Source: Saccharopolyspora galaxeae
Lineage (GTDB): Bacteria; Actinomycetota; Actinomycetes; Mycobacteriales; Pseudonocardiaceae
Length of the DNA: 36,656 nucleotides
Assembly (NCBI RefSeq): GCF_016526145.1
Contig: NZ_JADDUE010000022.1
Coordinates: 1 to 36,656, forward strand
Reading direction: 5' to 3'
A model generated the notes under the pieces. That model was not told the origin of the DNA. It saw only the letters and a list, made by a program, of their open reading frames with translations, and did not search any database. Both the position numbers and the translations under genes were made by a program. Shown here one piece after another: positions 1-8,311 of this stretch (within the stretch, counting starts at the first letter, position 1; every line of letters begins with the position of its first letter).

Positions 1-60
1 AGGACCTCCATCGTTCGGTGCGTGATGTGGTGATCCACACCGAACCTGGGGGTCCTTCCT
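1..60. terminator. Imperfect long hairpin, possible terminator
   Basis: An imperfect inverted repeat fills the first 60 bases. The left arm (1-20) starts AGGACC and ends GTTCGGTG; the right arm starts CACCGAAC and ends GGGTCCT, with GTGG/CCAC pairing nested inside. It lies about 115 nt beyond the stop codon of the leftward gene at 176-646, so it could end that transcript or a transcript entering from the left. Seen: the pairing. Inferred: terminator function. An end of a mobile element cut by the window edge is the alternative, but no transposase is visible. Confidence 0.4.
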
Positions 61-175
61 ATTCCAAGATCATCCAACCGCATGTTCCAAATTCACAACC
101 TCCCGAGGCACTACAGCTACCCGACCCGCTACGCAAACCATTTCCTAAACGCTCCTAGGGGCCGCGGCCCGGGCG

Positions 176-646
176 TCAGTACTGGTTGTGCTGCGCCGCC
201 TGCGAACCCAGCGGGCCGAACTGCCCCGCGGGCCGCTGCGCCTGGTACGGGTTCGGCGGGAGTTGCTGGCCGAGCTGGTCCTGGCCGTACTCCTCGACCG
301 GCCAGCCGTACTGCTCGGACTGCTGCCCGCCGCGCTGCTGCCCGTACTGGCCGCCCTGCTGTTGGCCGCCCTGCTGCGGACTGCCCTGTTGCTGGCCGTA
401 CTGCTGCTGACCGCTCTGCTGCTGCCCGTACTGCTGCGACGTGCCCTGCGGACGCTCCGGGCGCCCCAACGTCCGCGTGGCGTTCGGGTCGTGACCGGCA
501 CGGTCCGCGGCGTCCACCACATCGCGCGGGATCCGCACCGTGTTCGAGGCGTCCATCGGCGACGTGGCGCTGTCCGGCGTGACGACGAACCTGCCCCGTG
601 CCCGCGCACGAGCAAGTGTTTCGTCGGCTCGGTCCCGCGGGTCCAT
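176..646 (-). CDS. Q/G/Y-rich low-complexity protein with charged N-terminal segment
   Basis: A 156-residue protein of unknown function. Residues 1-45 are ordinary and charged (MDPRDRADETLARARARG, then a VTPD-SPMDASNTVRIPRDVV stretch), and look like a conserved short module. Residues 67-156 are almost entirely Q, G, Y, P and S with repeated QQYGQQQ and QQGGQQQG units, a prion-like composition. It has no signal peptide, no membrane helix and no cysteine. The start ATG (644-646) is preceded by GGAGAGG at suitable spacing. It is transcribed divergently from the GDP-mannose pyrophosphorylase gene. I do not recognise a characterised family; the real frame is supported by the RBS and by the ordered N-terminus, whereas opposite-strand frames read as biased shadow. 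Confidence 0.75.
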   Translation of the reverse strand: MDPRDRADETLARARARGRFVVTPDSATSPMDASNTVRIPRDVVDAADRAGHDPNATRTLGRPERPQGTSQQYGQQQSGQQQYGQQQGSPQQGGQQQGGQYGQQRGGQQSEQYGWPVEEYGQDQLGQQLPPNPYQAQRPAGQFGPLGSQAAQHNQY

Positions 647-1116
647 AGCGGTGCCTCTCCATGCTTTCGCCGTCGGATCTTCCGCCGCGCGCTGCGTGCC
701 CGCCGGGCGACGCCTCTTGGGCCGGTCCGCACCCGGCGCGCGGGGGCAGGGCCGGTCGAAGTCGTGGTGCGGCTTCGATGTTCGCGCTCATGTTGCCACT
801 GCGACGTTGCCCGGTGCGACGCCGCCGCATTCGGTTTCGACTCGGTATCGGGGTTCGTTCAGGTCGGTCACGCGAGGCGGAACCGCTGGTGGCGGACCGC
901 GGATGCCGGGCTCGTCGGGAGTGATCCAGCCCACCGAGGCCGACCCTGGGTCCATTATGCCGCCGCTGTTGGCACAGTATTCCTCCCAACGGGTTTTCGT
1001 CAGGATCGACGCACGCCCGGCCGCGACCGCGGCCGGGTCGTCGCGGCCCGAGGCGGACCGCCGGGGCCGCGGCCGGCGGCTCGCCGGCCACCCGGCCCGG
1101 AGAAAGGAGGCCCGGT
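647..1116. promoter_or_regulatory. 470-bp divergent intergenic region with GC hairpin
   Basis: No convincing gene is visible in this gap between the Q-rich gene (-) and the pyrophosphorylase gene (+), so it should carry both promoters. I found no clear -35/-10 pair. A 9-bp perfect stem CCCGGCCGC/GCGGCCGGG (1016-1024 with 1029-1037, loop GACC) lies 80 nt before the right-hand gene. The strong ribosome binding site AAAGGAGG (1103-1110), 6 nt before the ATG, fixes the start at 1117. Confidence 0.4.
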
Positions 1117-2220
1117 ATGACCGCCGGACCCGCAGGTCCCGATCCGCTGCCCGGCGCGGAGGCGGTGGTGCTCGTCGGCGGCAAGGGGATGCGCCTGCGC
1201 CCGCTGACGCTGTCCGCCCCGAAGCCGATGCTGCCCACCGCAGGCGTGCCCTTCCTGAGCCACTTGCTGGCCCGCATCCGCGACGCGGGCATCGAGCACG
1301 TGGTGCTCGGCACCTCGTACAAGGCGGAGGTGTTCGCCGAGCACTTCGGCGACGGCTCCGAGTTCGGCCTCGACCTGGAGTACGTCGTCGAGGAGGAACC
1401 GCTGGACACGGCGGGCGCTATCCGCAACGTCGCGCACCTGCTGCGGGAGGACGACGTGCTGGTGTTCAACGGGGACATCCTCTCCGGCCTGGACCTGCGC
1501 GGGCTCGTCGACACGCATCGCGCGAACGCCGCGGAGGTCACGTTGCACCTGGTCAAGGTGGACGACCCGCGGCAGTTCGGGTGCGTGCCCACGGACTCCG
1601 ACGGCCGGGTCGAGGCGTTCCTGGAGAAGACCGAGGATCCGCCGGTGGATCAGATCAACGCCGGTTGCTACGTGTTCCGGCGCCCGGTGATCGAGGCGAT
1701 CCCGGCCGGGCGCCGGGTGTCGGTGGAGCGCGAGACCTTCCCCGGCCTGCTGGAATCCGGCGCGCGGGTGCAGGCGCACATCGACTCGTCGTACTGGCTG
1801 GACATGGGGACTCCGGCCGCGTACGTGCGCGGTTCGGCGGATCTGGTGCGCGGTGCGCTGCCGTCCGCGGCGCTGCCCGGTCGGCCGGGGGAGGCGCTGC
1901 TGCTGCCGGGAGCCGAGGTGGCCGCCGATGCCCGGGTCGACGGCGGCAGCACCGTCGGCTCCGGCTGCGTCGTGGCCCCGCGGGCGCAGGTGACGGGCTC
2001 GATGCTGTTCGAGGGGGCGCGCATAGGATCGGAGACCGTGGTGGAACGTTGCGTGCTCGGCGCGGGCGCCCGCATCGGCGACCGGGTCACGCTGCGCGGC
2101 GCGGTGATCGGTGACGGTGCGGTGATCGGCGACGACTGCGAGCTGCTGGACGGCGCCCGGGTGTGGCCGGAGGTGGCTATCCCGGCGGGCGGAGTGCGCT
2201 TCTCCGCGGACCGCGGATGA
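1117..2220 (+). CDS. manB: Mannose-1-phosphate guanylyltransferase (GDP-mannose pyrophosphorylase)
   Basis: Makes GDP-mannose from mannose-1-phosphate and GTP in the cytoplasm, the donor for mannosylated envelope lipids, glycans and proteins. The 367-residue protein has an N-terminal nucleotidyltransferase domain with the signature GGKGMRLRPLT at 21-31, LSAPKPMLP at 32-40, EEEPLDTAG at 92-100 and the metal-binding FNGD (Asp120). A C-terminal left-handed beta-helix of hexapeptide type runs from about 265 to 360. The usual Thr of GGKGTRLRPLT is Met25 here. The start is set by AAAGGAGG. The symbol follows the M. tuberculosis name for Rv3264c; the family also contains glucose-1-phosphate enzymes, but phosphomannomutase and mannose-6-phosphate isomerase genes in the same block favour mannose. 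It overlaps the next gene by four bases. Confidence 0.88.
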   Translation: MTAGPAGPDPLPGAEAVVLVGGKGMRLRPLTLSAPKPMLPTAGVPFLSHLLARIRDAGIEHVVLGTSYKAEVFAEHFGDGSEFGLDLEYVVEEEPLDTAGAIRNVAHLLREDDVLVFNGDILSGLDLRGLVDTHRANAAEVTLHLVKVDDPRQFGCVPTDSDGRVEAFLEKTEDPPVDQINAGCYVFRRPVIEAIPAGRRVSVERETFPGLLESGARVQAHIDSSYWLDMGTPAAYVRGSADLVRGALPSAALPGRPGEALLLPGAEVAADARVDGGSTVGSGCVVAPRAQVTGSMLFEGARIGSETVVERCVLGAGARIGDRVTLRGAVIGDGAVIGDDCELLDGARVWPEVAIPAGGVRFSADRG

Positions 2221-3131
2221 CCGAGCCGATGCGCACGAGCTGGCAGCCGCCGGAACCGTTCGACCTGGCCCGGGTGCTTTCGCCGCTGCGCCGCGGCCCC
2301 GGCGATCCGACCAGCAGTGTGGAAACCGGCGGCGCGTGGTGGCTGGCGACGACGACTCCGCACGGACCGGCCACGCTGCGCTGCACCGCGGACCGCGACG
2401 GTCGGATCACCGCGCAGGCTTGGGGCGATGGCGCCGAATCGGCGCTCGGCCGGGTACCCGGCCTGCTCGGCGCCGCCGACGACGACACCGGCTTCGTCGC
2501 CGCGCACGACGTGGTGCGGCGCGGCAGGCGAGCGGCTCGCGGGATGCGGCTGTGCGCCTCGGGACGGGTCTGGGACGTGCTGGTGCCCGCCGTGCTGGAG
2601 CAGAAGGTCACCAACCGGGAAGCGTGGCGCTCCTGGCGGGAGCTGTGCCGCCGGTTCGGCACGCCCGCGCCCGGTCCTGCCCCGGACGGGCTGCACGTGG
2701 TGCCGAATCCGCGCCAGCTGCGGGAGATCCGGGATTGGGAGTGGCACAAGGCGGGCATCGACGGCGCCCGCAGGCGCACCTTGATCGCCGCCGCCGGAGT
2801 CGCCCGCAGGCTGGAGCGGGCCGTCGAGCTGCGCGGCGCCGAAGGCCGCGACCTGCTGCAGAAGCTGCCCGGCATCGGCCCGTGGACGGCGGCCGAGGTC
2901 GCCCAGCGGGCATGGGGCGATCCGGACGCGGTCAGCGTCGGCGACTACCACCTGCCGACGATCGTCGGAACGGCGCTGGCCGGCCGCCCGATGGACGACG
3001 CCGAAATGCTCGAAGCCCTCGCCCCTTACGCGGGCCACCGGCACCGCGCGGTCCGCTACCTCGGCGCCGCGGGAGTCTCCCGCCCCCGCTTCGGCCCCCG
3101 CCTACCGGTCCGCGACTACCGGGCCAGCTGA
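2217..3131 (+). CDS. DNA-3-methyladenine glycosylase II-like (AlkA/HhH-GPD family)
   Basis: A base-excision repair glycosylase of the HhH-GPD superfamily, expected to remove alkylated bases. It has 304 residues. The helix-hairpin-helix is seen at about 213-225 (LLQKLPGIGPWTA), followed by a V-x-V-G-D-YHLP segment in which Asp243 is the likely catalytic aspartate. There is no iron-sulfur cysteine cluster after it, as expected for the AlkA branch rather than Nth/MutY. The ATG at 2217 overlaps the pyrophosphorylase stop as ATGA, with no strong RBS, suggesting translational coupling; ATG 2229 is an alternative start. In M. tuberculosis the matching position holds a DNA methylase (Rv3263), so this gene is a lineage difference. 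Confidence 0.85.
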   Translation: MTEPMRTSWQPPEPFDLARVLSPLRRGPGDPTSSVETGGAWWLATTTPHGPATLRCTADRDGRITAQAWGDGAESALGRVPGLLGAADDDTGFVAAHDVVRRGRRAARGMRLCASGRVWDVLVPAVLEQKVTNREAWRSWRELCRRFGTPAPGPAPDGLHVVPNPRQLREIRDWEWHKAGIDGARRRTLIAAAGVARRLERAVELRGAEGRDLLQKLPGIGPWTAAEVAQRAWGDPDAVSVGDYHLPTIVGTALAGRPMDDAEMLEALAPYAGHRHRAVRYLGAAGVSRPRFGPRLPVRDYRAS

Positions 3132-3173
3132 TCACCCGGATACGAGCACGCGGCGAAGCCTCCGGACGTGCGA

Positions 3174-3740
3174 CTACGAGTGATCCAGCCGGGCGCGGGC
3201 CGCGGTGACCATGCTGTCCAGGCCCGATTCCGGCGGTAGCCCGTCCAGCGGCCACCAGCGCAGGTCGAGGGACTCGGCGCTGCGCACCGGCTCCGCTCCG
3301 GCGGGCGCGCGCACCACGTAGCGGACGTCGAAGTGCCGCGTGGGCACCCCCAGCGAGCAGGTGATCGGGTGCACTTCCACGTGCACCGGCACCGGATCCA
3401 CCGCCAGACCGTCCATCCCGGATTCCTCGGTCGCTTCCCGCAGCGCGGCACCGGCCAGCGAAACGTCCTCCGGCTCGCAGTGCCCGCCGACCTGCAACCA
3501 CTTGCCGACCCGCGGGTGCAGGGTCAGCAGCACCCGCTCCGCCGCCGCGTCCAGCAGCACGGCCGATGCGGTCAGGTGGCCCGGCTCGCACGCGCGCAGG
3601 CAGGCGTCCGGGCGCGCGTCGAGCAGCGTGAGGAAGGCGTGCTTGAGCGTTTCCTGCGACCGTTCCGCCGGTTCCCACTCGCGGAGGCTGCGCGTCGCGT
3701 CCGCGTGCAGTCCGTCCGAGTCGTCCCGCTGGTTCGTCAC
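3174..3740 (-). CDS. Nudix hydrolase
   Basis: A 188-residue Nudix-fold protein, likely hydrolysing a nucleoside diphosphate derivative; the substrate cannot be read from the sequence. The Nudix box reads GGHCEPEDVSLAGAALREAT followed by EESGM. Relative to the consensus G-x5-E-x7-REUxEExGU, an Asp stands at the first acidic position and one extra residue precedes RE; the REATEESG core is intact. I chose GTG 3740 because GGGTGGGG lies just before it; a TTG at 3752 would add four residues. It converges with the glycosylase gene across 42 bp and lies just downstream of a probable terminator for fbiAB. Confidence 0.82.
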   Translation of the reverse strand: MTNQRDDSDGLHADATRSLREWEPAERSQETLKHAFLTLLDARPDACLRACEPGHLTASAVLLDAAAERVLLTLHPRVGKWLQVGGHCEPEDVSLAGAALREATEESGMDGLAVDPVPVHVEVHPITCSLGVPTRHFDVRYVVRAPAGAEPVRSAESLDLRWWPLDGLPPESGLDSMVTAARARLDHS

Positions 3741-3747
3741 AACCCCA

Positions 3748-3782
3748 CCCAAAATCGTGTCCGGCCCGGTTCACCCGGGCCG
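3748..3782 (-). terminator. Probable Rho-independent terminator after fbiAB
   Basis: An 8-bp perfect stem CGGCCCGG/CCGGGCCG (3762-3769 with 3775-3782, loop TTCAC). On the minus strand it is followed by a short T-rich stretch containing ATTTTG. It lies about 130 nt past the fbiB stop and directly before the Nudix gene, so it probably separates the two transcription units. The rest of the gap 3741-3911 shows nothing else. Confidence 0.5.
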
Positions 3783-3911
3783 CAGCTCGTGTCGCGGCGC
3801 ACGCGCACCGTCATGTCGAGTTTCCCGCGCCGCCGTCAGACCCGGGTTCGGTTCCGGCTCATCGCCGGGCTCGGGAATCGCCCAGGAGCACATCCGCGAA
3901 CCGGGACGTGC

Positions 3912-5255
3912 TCAAAGCTCCAGCAGCCCGTCGTCGAGGTCCCGCGGCGGCCGCGGCCCCTCGACCGGCTCGGCCGGGTTCCCGACCGCGACCGCGCCCA
4001 GCGGCTCCCACGAATCCGGCAGTTCCAGCGTCGCGCGCACCACGTCCGGGCAGAACAGCGTCGACGAGACCCAGCACGAGGCCAGCTCCTCGGCCGCCAG
4101 CGACACCAGCAGCCCCTGCACCGCGGCACCACCGGCGACGGTGAACATCGACCGCTCCGCTTCCGCGCGCCGCGCGTCCGGGTAGTCGTGCGCGCCCTCG
4201 CGGACCAGGAACGGCAGCACCACCTCCGGCGCCGCGTACAGCAGGTCGCCGCGGCCGGTCCGGCGCTGCGCGGACTCCTCGGACCGCCCGTCGCCGCGCA
4301 GGTCCTCCAGCCACGCGGTGCGCATCGCGTCCAGCAGCTTCGTCCGAAGTGGACGGTTGCGGAGCCAGACGAACCGCACCGGGCGGGTGTGGTGCGGCGC
4401 GGGCGCGGTCAACGCCGCACCCACCGCGCGGCGCACCGCGTCGGCGTCCACCGGCTCCGCGCCGAACGAGCGCTCCGAGCGGCGCAGCAGCACCGCCTCC
4501 TTGCGGCCCTGCGCGACGGCTTCCTGCGTGCCGAGCCGGAACAGGTCCTGCTCCACCGGGCGCACCAGATCGGAGGCGCCGGAGCCGTCGTCGTCCGTGG
4601 TCAGCCCGCGCAGCACCGCCACCGGTACGCCGCCGAGCTTGCCCTTGACCAGGTCCGCGGCCGCGGCCACCTCGTCGGCGATCGCGACCTCGGTGACCGC
4701 GAGCTCGTTGCCCTGCCCGTCCGTGCTGCCCGCGTACTGGTGCAGCACCCGCAGCCCGGCCGCGCCGATCGCCGCGTCGGTCTGCCCGTTGCGCCAGGTG
4801 CGGCCCATCGTGTCGGTGATCACCACGCCGACCTGCACGCCGAGCCGCTCGGCCAGGCCCGCCCGCAGCCGCCGCGCCGAGGCGTCCGGGTCCTCCGGCA
4901 GCAGCGCGATCTGGTCCAGCGCCACGTTCGAAGCGTCCACGCCCGAAGCGGCTTGCACGATGCCCAGCCGGTTCCGGGTGATCAGCGTGTTCCGGAACCG
5001 CGCCAGCACGTCGGTGGCCTCCGAGCGCACCAGGTCGCGGCGCAACCGCTCCCGCTCGTCCGGATCGCGCGGGGTGCGGACCGTGCGGCCCTCCGCCTTG
5101 GAAATGATCTTGCTGGTGACCACCACGACGTCCCCGTCGGACAGCCACGGGGCGGTCGCCGCGATGGACGCCGCCACGTCGTCGCCGGGGCCGAACTCCG
5201 GCAGCCCGGGCACCGCGAACAGCCGCAACCCGCCGGTCGCCGCGTGATCGGTCAT
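3912..5255 (-). CDS. fbiB: Coenzyme F420 gamma-glutamyl ligase / dehydro-F420-0 reductase (FbiB)
   Basis: Adds the gamma-linked glutamate tail to coenzyme F420-0 and, through its C-terminal flavin domain, reduces the dehydro precursor. The 447-residue length matches two-domain actinobacterial FbiB (about 448 in M. tuberculosis). The N-terminal CofE-like ligase covers about 1-245, with [19 protein letters not shown] near 39-57 and the conserved [15 protein letters not shown] segment. The C-terminal nitroreductase/FMN domain covers about 255-447, with [20 protein letters not shown] and the glycine-rich [17 protein letters not shown] region. Its ATG overlaps the fbiA stop as ATGA, so the two form a coupled operon. 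fbiC and fbiD are not in the window. Confidence 0.95.
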   Translation of the reverse strand: MTDHAATGGLRLFAVPGLPEFGPGDDVAASIAATAPWLSDGDVVVVTSKIISKAEGRTVRTPRDPDERERLRRDLVRSEATDVLARFRNTLITRNRLGIVQAASGVDASNVALDQIALLPEDPDASARRLRAGLAERLGVQVGVVITDTMGRTWRNGQTDAAIGAAGLRVLHQYAGSTDGQGNELAVTEVAIADEVAAAADLVKGKLGGVPVAVLRGLTTDDDGSGASDLVRPVEQDLFRLGTQEAVAQGRKEAVLLRRSERSFGAEPVDADAVRRAVGAALTAPAPHHTRPVRFVWLRNRPLRTKLLDAMRTAWLEDLRGDGRSEESAQRRTGRGDLLYAAPEVVLPFLVREGAHDYPDARRAEAERSMFTVAGGAAVQGLLVSLAAEELASCWVSSTLFCPDVVRATLELPDSWEPLGAVAVGNPAEPVEGPRPPRDLDDGLLEL

Positions 5256-6250
5256 GCTGCTCCCTCCGGCGCGGCCAGCCCGGCCACATCGAACGCCGCC
5301 CGCGCCATGTCCGCGGACGCGTTCACGTCGGACATCAGCAGCGGCACGTCGCGCACCGTCGCACCCGGCACGTCCGCGGAGTCACCGGTGTGCACCAGCC
5401 ACGCGTCCAGGATGCCGTCCGCGGAGCGGGCGCCGTAGTGCCTGCCCACCGCCTCGGCCGAGGTCTCCACCCCGATCGCGCTCAGGCAGGCGTCGGCCAT
5501 CCCGCGCAGCGGCTTGCCGCCGATGATCGGCGAGAGCCCCACCACCGGCGCCTTCGTCTCGCGCAGCGCCTTGCGGAACCCGGGCACCGCCAGCAGCGTC
5601 CCCACGCTGACCACCGGATTCGACGGTGCCACCAGCACCACATCGGCCTCGTGGATCGCTTCGGCCACGCCCGGTGCGGGCTCGGCCTCCTCGGCGCCGA
5701 CCGGCACGATCGCGCTGGCCGCGGGCTCCGCGCGGTGGCGCACCCACCACTCCTGGAAGTGCACCGCGGCCGGTTCGCCCGTCGTCGGATCCTCGATCGC
5801 GACGTGCGTCTCCACCCGGTCGTCGGAGACCGGCAGCAGCCGCACCCCCGGCCGCCAGCGGTCGCACAGCGCCTCGGTCACCGCCGAGAGCGGATACCCG
5901 GCGCGCAGCATCCGGGAGCGGATCAGGTGCGTGGCGATGTCCCGGTCACCGAGCCCGAACCAGCTCGGCTCCGCGCCGTAGGCGGCGAGCTCTTCCTTCA
6001 CCGACCACGTCTCGTCGACCCGGCCCCAGCCCTTCGCGGTGTCGATGCCGTCGCCGAGCGTGTACATGCAGGTGTCCAGGTCCGGGCAGACCCGCAGCCC
6101 GTGCATCCACACGTCGTCGCCGATGTTGACCACGGCGGTCACCTCGTGCGGGGATTCCTGCTCGCCCAGCGCGGGCATGCCCAGCGCCGCCTTGATACCC
6201 AGCAGGAACCGGGCGCCGCCGACCCCGCCGACCAGTGCTACGACCTTCAC
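5252..6250 (-). CDS. fbiA: 2-phospho-L-lactate / phosphoenolpyruvate transferase (FbiA, CofD family)
   Basis: Joins the activated phospholactyl or enolpyruvyl group to the deazaflavin Fo, giving (dehydro-)F420-0. The 332-residue length is typical. Seen motifs are the N-terminal [15 protein letters not shown] (residues 4-18), [20 protein letters not shown], the [10 protein letters not shown] segment and [20 protein letters not shown]. The start is GTG 6250, preceded on the minus strand by GAGGATCGGAG. It is the first gene of the fbiA-fbiB pair, immediately downstream of the M50 peptidase gene (142 bp). In M. tuberculosis fbiA is likewise close to whiB2. Confidence 0.95.
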   Translation of the reverse strand: MKVVALVGGVGGARFLLGIKAALGMPALGEQESPHEVTAVVNIGDDVWMHGLRVCPDLDTCMYTLGDGIDTAKGWGRVDETWSVKEELAAYGAEPSWFGLGDRDIATHLIRSRMLRAGYPLSAVTEALCDRWRPGVRLLPVSDDRVETHVAIEDPTTGEPAAVHFQEWWVRHRAEPAASAIVPVGAEEAEPAPGVAEAIHEADVVLVAPSNPVVSVGTLLAVPGFRKALRETKAPVVGLSPIIGGKPLRGMADACLSAIGVETSAEAVGRHYGARSADGILDAWLVHTGDSADVPGATVRDVPLLMSDVNASADMARAAFDVAGLAAPEGAA

Positions 6251-6392
6251 GCTCCGATCCTCGCACGTGGCCGACCCCGCGCCGTTCCCGCGCTCCGTTT
6301 CCGCCCGCTGCCGACGCGCCGGCGCCTTCCCCCGATCCGGGCGGATCTTGCGGAGTGAACGGCTCGCCGGGCCAGCGGGCCCGCTCCGGGGC

Positions 6393-7154
6393 TCAGAACT
6401 CCCAGAAGCGGAACGCCTCCTGGCCGAGGAAGGCGTGCGTCTGGCTGCCGCCGACCAGCGCGAACACGAAGTAGGCGAGTCCGAAGAACGCCTGCCCCAC
6501 CGGCCGCACCGCGAACAGCAGCACGAACAGCGCCAGCGGCGCCCACGGCCGCGCCTTCTCGCCCAGCTCGCGGGCGCGGCCGGACAGCCACGGCTCCAGC
6601 GCGCCGTACCCGTCCAGCCCCGGGATCGGCAGGATGTTCAGCACGAACGCGATCACCTGCAGGAACGCCAGGTAGGACAGCCCGCTGGAAAGCCCGATCG
6701 GCATCGGGAACACCGCCACCGACAGCGTCAGCAGCAGCCCGATCGCGAGGTTCGTGAACGGCCCGGCCAACGAGACCATCGACTCGTCCCGGCGGGTCCG
6801 AAGCGCGTGGTGGTTGATCCACACCGCACCGCCGGGCAGCGGGATGCCGCCTGCGATGACGAACAGCAGCGGCAGCACGATGCTCACCACCGGGTCGGTG
6901 TAATGCCGCGGGTCCAGCGTCAGATAACCCTTCGCGCGGACCGCGAGATCGCCGCCGCGGTAGGCGGTGATGGCGTGCCCGAACTCGTGCAGGCACAACG
7001 AGGTGGCCCAGCCGCCGAGGACGATCAGCACGATGCCCGTCACGCGGGCGACGGTGTTGTCCACGGTGGCGAGCACACCTCCCGCGACCGTGGCACCGAG
7101 CAACGCCAGGAACAGGGGACTCACACGCTTGTTCACGTCTCCCAGTGTCCACAC
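6393..7154 (-). CDS. Site-2 protease family (M50) membrane metallopeptidase
   Basis: A polytopic intramembrane zinc peptidase of up to 253 residues. The zinc motif is CLHEFGHAITAYRGGD (HEFGH), and the third ligand motif is NILPIPGLDGYGAL, in which the Asp of LDG completes the site. About six hydrophobic helices are seen. It lacks a PDZ domain, so it resembles the short bacterial S2P branch rather than RseP. The start is uncertain: GTG 7154 is the longest, GTG 7136 has GGGAG only 2 nt upstream, and GTG 7124 begins RVSPLFLAL-like sequence. It may cleave regulators of membrane origin; the substrate is unknown. Divergent from whiB2. Confidence 0.85.
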   Translation of the reverse strand: MWTLGDVNKRVSPLFLALLGATVAGGVLATVDNTVARVTGIVLIVLGGWATSLCLHEFGHAITAYRGGDLAVRAKGYLTLDPRHYTDPVVSIVLPLLFVIAGGIPLPGGAVWINHHALRTRRDESMVSLAGPFTNLAIGLLLTLSVAVFPMPIGLSSGLSYLAFLQVIAFVLNILPIPGLDGYGALEPWLSGRARELGEKARPWAPLALFVLLFAVRPVGQAFFGLAYFVFALVGGSQTHAFLGQEAFRFWEF

Positions 7155-7302
7155 CGCTCACCGCGCGCGGTGGGCGATGGGGTGATATGCCTTGATCACC
7201 GATGATCAGCACCGCCGTTCGGAGCAGCGGACCGAGTCCGTTCGGCCGGTGCCGCTGCGTCATGCGGGGCTCTGGCGGCGTCCCTCTACGGGTTGTCTCC
7301 GC

Positions 7303-7331
7303 TTGACCGCATGGAGCTACAACGGTGTAAT
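7303..7331 (+). promoter_or_regulatory. Predicted sigma-A-type promoter of whiB2
   Basis: TTGACC (7303-7308), a 17-bp spacer and TGTAAT (7326-7331) form the best canonical promoter in the window. The -10 lies inside GTGTAATCAC, and a second related element AGTGTCATTC follows 14 bp later, giving a direct repeat of GTGTNAT at 7325 and 7339. Predicted transcription start is about 7338, which leaves a leader of roughly 465 nt before whiB2. The position of the repeat over the -10 and start site suggests an operator. Confidence 0.5.
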
Positions 7332-7337
7332 CACAGC

Positions 7338-7802
7338 AGTGTCATTCCCCGCTGAAACGATTGCTCCCCGCCGCCTCGACCGGCTCTTCGGGTGCTCGCT
7401 CGAAGACGTGGGCGGGCCGGTGGCCCGGTTGATCGACCCGGTTGACCGGCGCTCCGGCGCTGGGTGGGCGGTCATCGGCGGCCCGTCCGGGTGCTCCCGG
7501 CCGGGTGGTGGAGTGCAACAGCGGCGAGGTCCATCGCAGGCGGGCTCCTCCGGGATCGGATCCCGGTAGCCGCCCGCCGCTGCGCCGGGGTGAACGACCG
7601 GCGGTGATCGGGCCTTCGCGGCGGTCGTCGGCGGGCGGTCGGGGAAGGGAGCCCCGGCCGGACCACGGTCGGACGGGCGGTGCCGGTGAGAGGGCCGGAA
7701 CTGCGCCCGGCCGGCGATGCGGGCCGCGGTCCGCATCCGGAGTGCATCCCGAACGGTCCTGGGGAGGACCGCAGGGAAAGGGAGCGATCGGGGGAGGACC
7801 AG
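7338..7802 (+). promoter_or_regulatory. Long structured 5' leader of whiB2
   Basis: No convincing gene is visible between the predicted promoter and whiB2. A nested inverted repeat is clear: an outer 10-bp perfect stem (7570-7579 with 7629-7638) encloses a 6-bp stem CGACCG/CGGTCG (7595-7600 with 7622-7627). The GGGGAGG ribosome binding site just before 7803 fixes the whiB2 start. Seen: the pairing and the lack of a gene. Inferred: a regulatory leader. A second promoter nearer the gene is possible. Confidence 0.4.
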
Positions 7803-8177
7803 ATGTGGGAGACAGGTCAAGCCCACCTGATGGAACAGGGCAGCTTGATGGAACAGAACCGGCTCACGCAGCCGCACTTGGTGCGGTGGGGGGATTCGCG
7901 CGAAGCGGACAGCACCGACGTCGACGTGCTCGCCCAGCTCTTCGAACTCGGCGAGCAGGAACAGGAATGGCAGGAGCGCGCGCTGTGCGCGCAGACCGAT
8001 CCCGAGGCGTTCTTCCCGGAGAAGGGCGGCTCCACCCGGGAGGCCAAGCGCATCTGCGCCGGCTGCGAAGTGCGCTCGGAGTGCTTGGAGTACGCCCTGG
8101 AGCACGATGAGCGGTTCGGCATCTGGGGCGGTCTGTCCGAACGGGAACGACGCAGGTTGAAGCGGCGCGCGGGATGA
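7803..8177 (+). CDS. whiB2: WhiB-family iron-sulfur regulator, WhiB2/WhmD type
   Basis: A small [4Fe-4S] transcription factor which, in this orthologous group (whiB of Streptomyces, whmD of mycobacteria), works with WhiA in sporulation septation and cell division. The 124-residue protein has four cluster cysteines at C62, C85, C88 and C94 (C-x22-C-x2-C-x5-C), the GIWGG turn at 106-110 and a basic ERERRRLKRR tail. The start ATG 7803 is chosen because GGGGAGG sits 5-6 nt upstream; longer frames to 7680 have no such support. Position next to fbiA and near the Rv3259/Rv3258c homologues supports the WhiB2 assignment. Expression is probably controlled through the promoter at 7303 and the long leader. 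Confidence 0.93.
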   Translation: MWETGQAHLMEQGSLMEQNRLTQPHLVRWGDSREADSTDVDVLAQLFELGEQEQEWQERALCAQTDPEAFFPEKGGSTREAKRICAGCEVRSECLEYALEHDERFGIWGGLSERERRRLKRRAG

Positions 8178-8311
8178 GGTGCTGAGGCGGCCGCTTCCGG
8201 CCGCGGCCCCCTGCGCGCAACGAGAACCGAGACGGCCTGCGGGGTCCGGTCCGGCGCCGTGTTCGACTACCGTCGTGCCGAGATCGGTGAACGGCGGCAG
8301 GGGAGGACAGA

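Noticed and set aside
129-1592. 487-residue minus-strand frame across the Q-rich gene and pyrophosphorylase
   Set aside because: It lies antisense to two well-supported genes and its protein is arginine/proline/alanine-biased without any motif, the usual shadow of high-GC coding DNA.
7192-7569. 125-residue plus-strand frame upstream of whiB2
   Set aside because: It spans the near-consensus whiB2 promoter, has no RBS and no motif.
8187-8204. Terminator after whiB2 (GCGGCC/GGCCGC hairpin)
   Set aside because: Only 6 bp with no T-tract in very GC-rich DNA, where such stems arise by chance.
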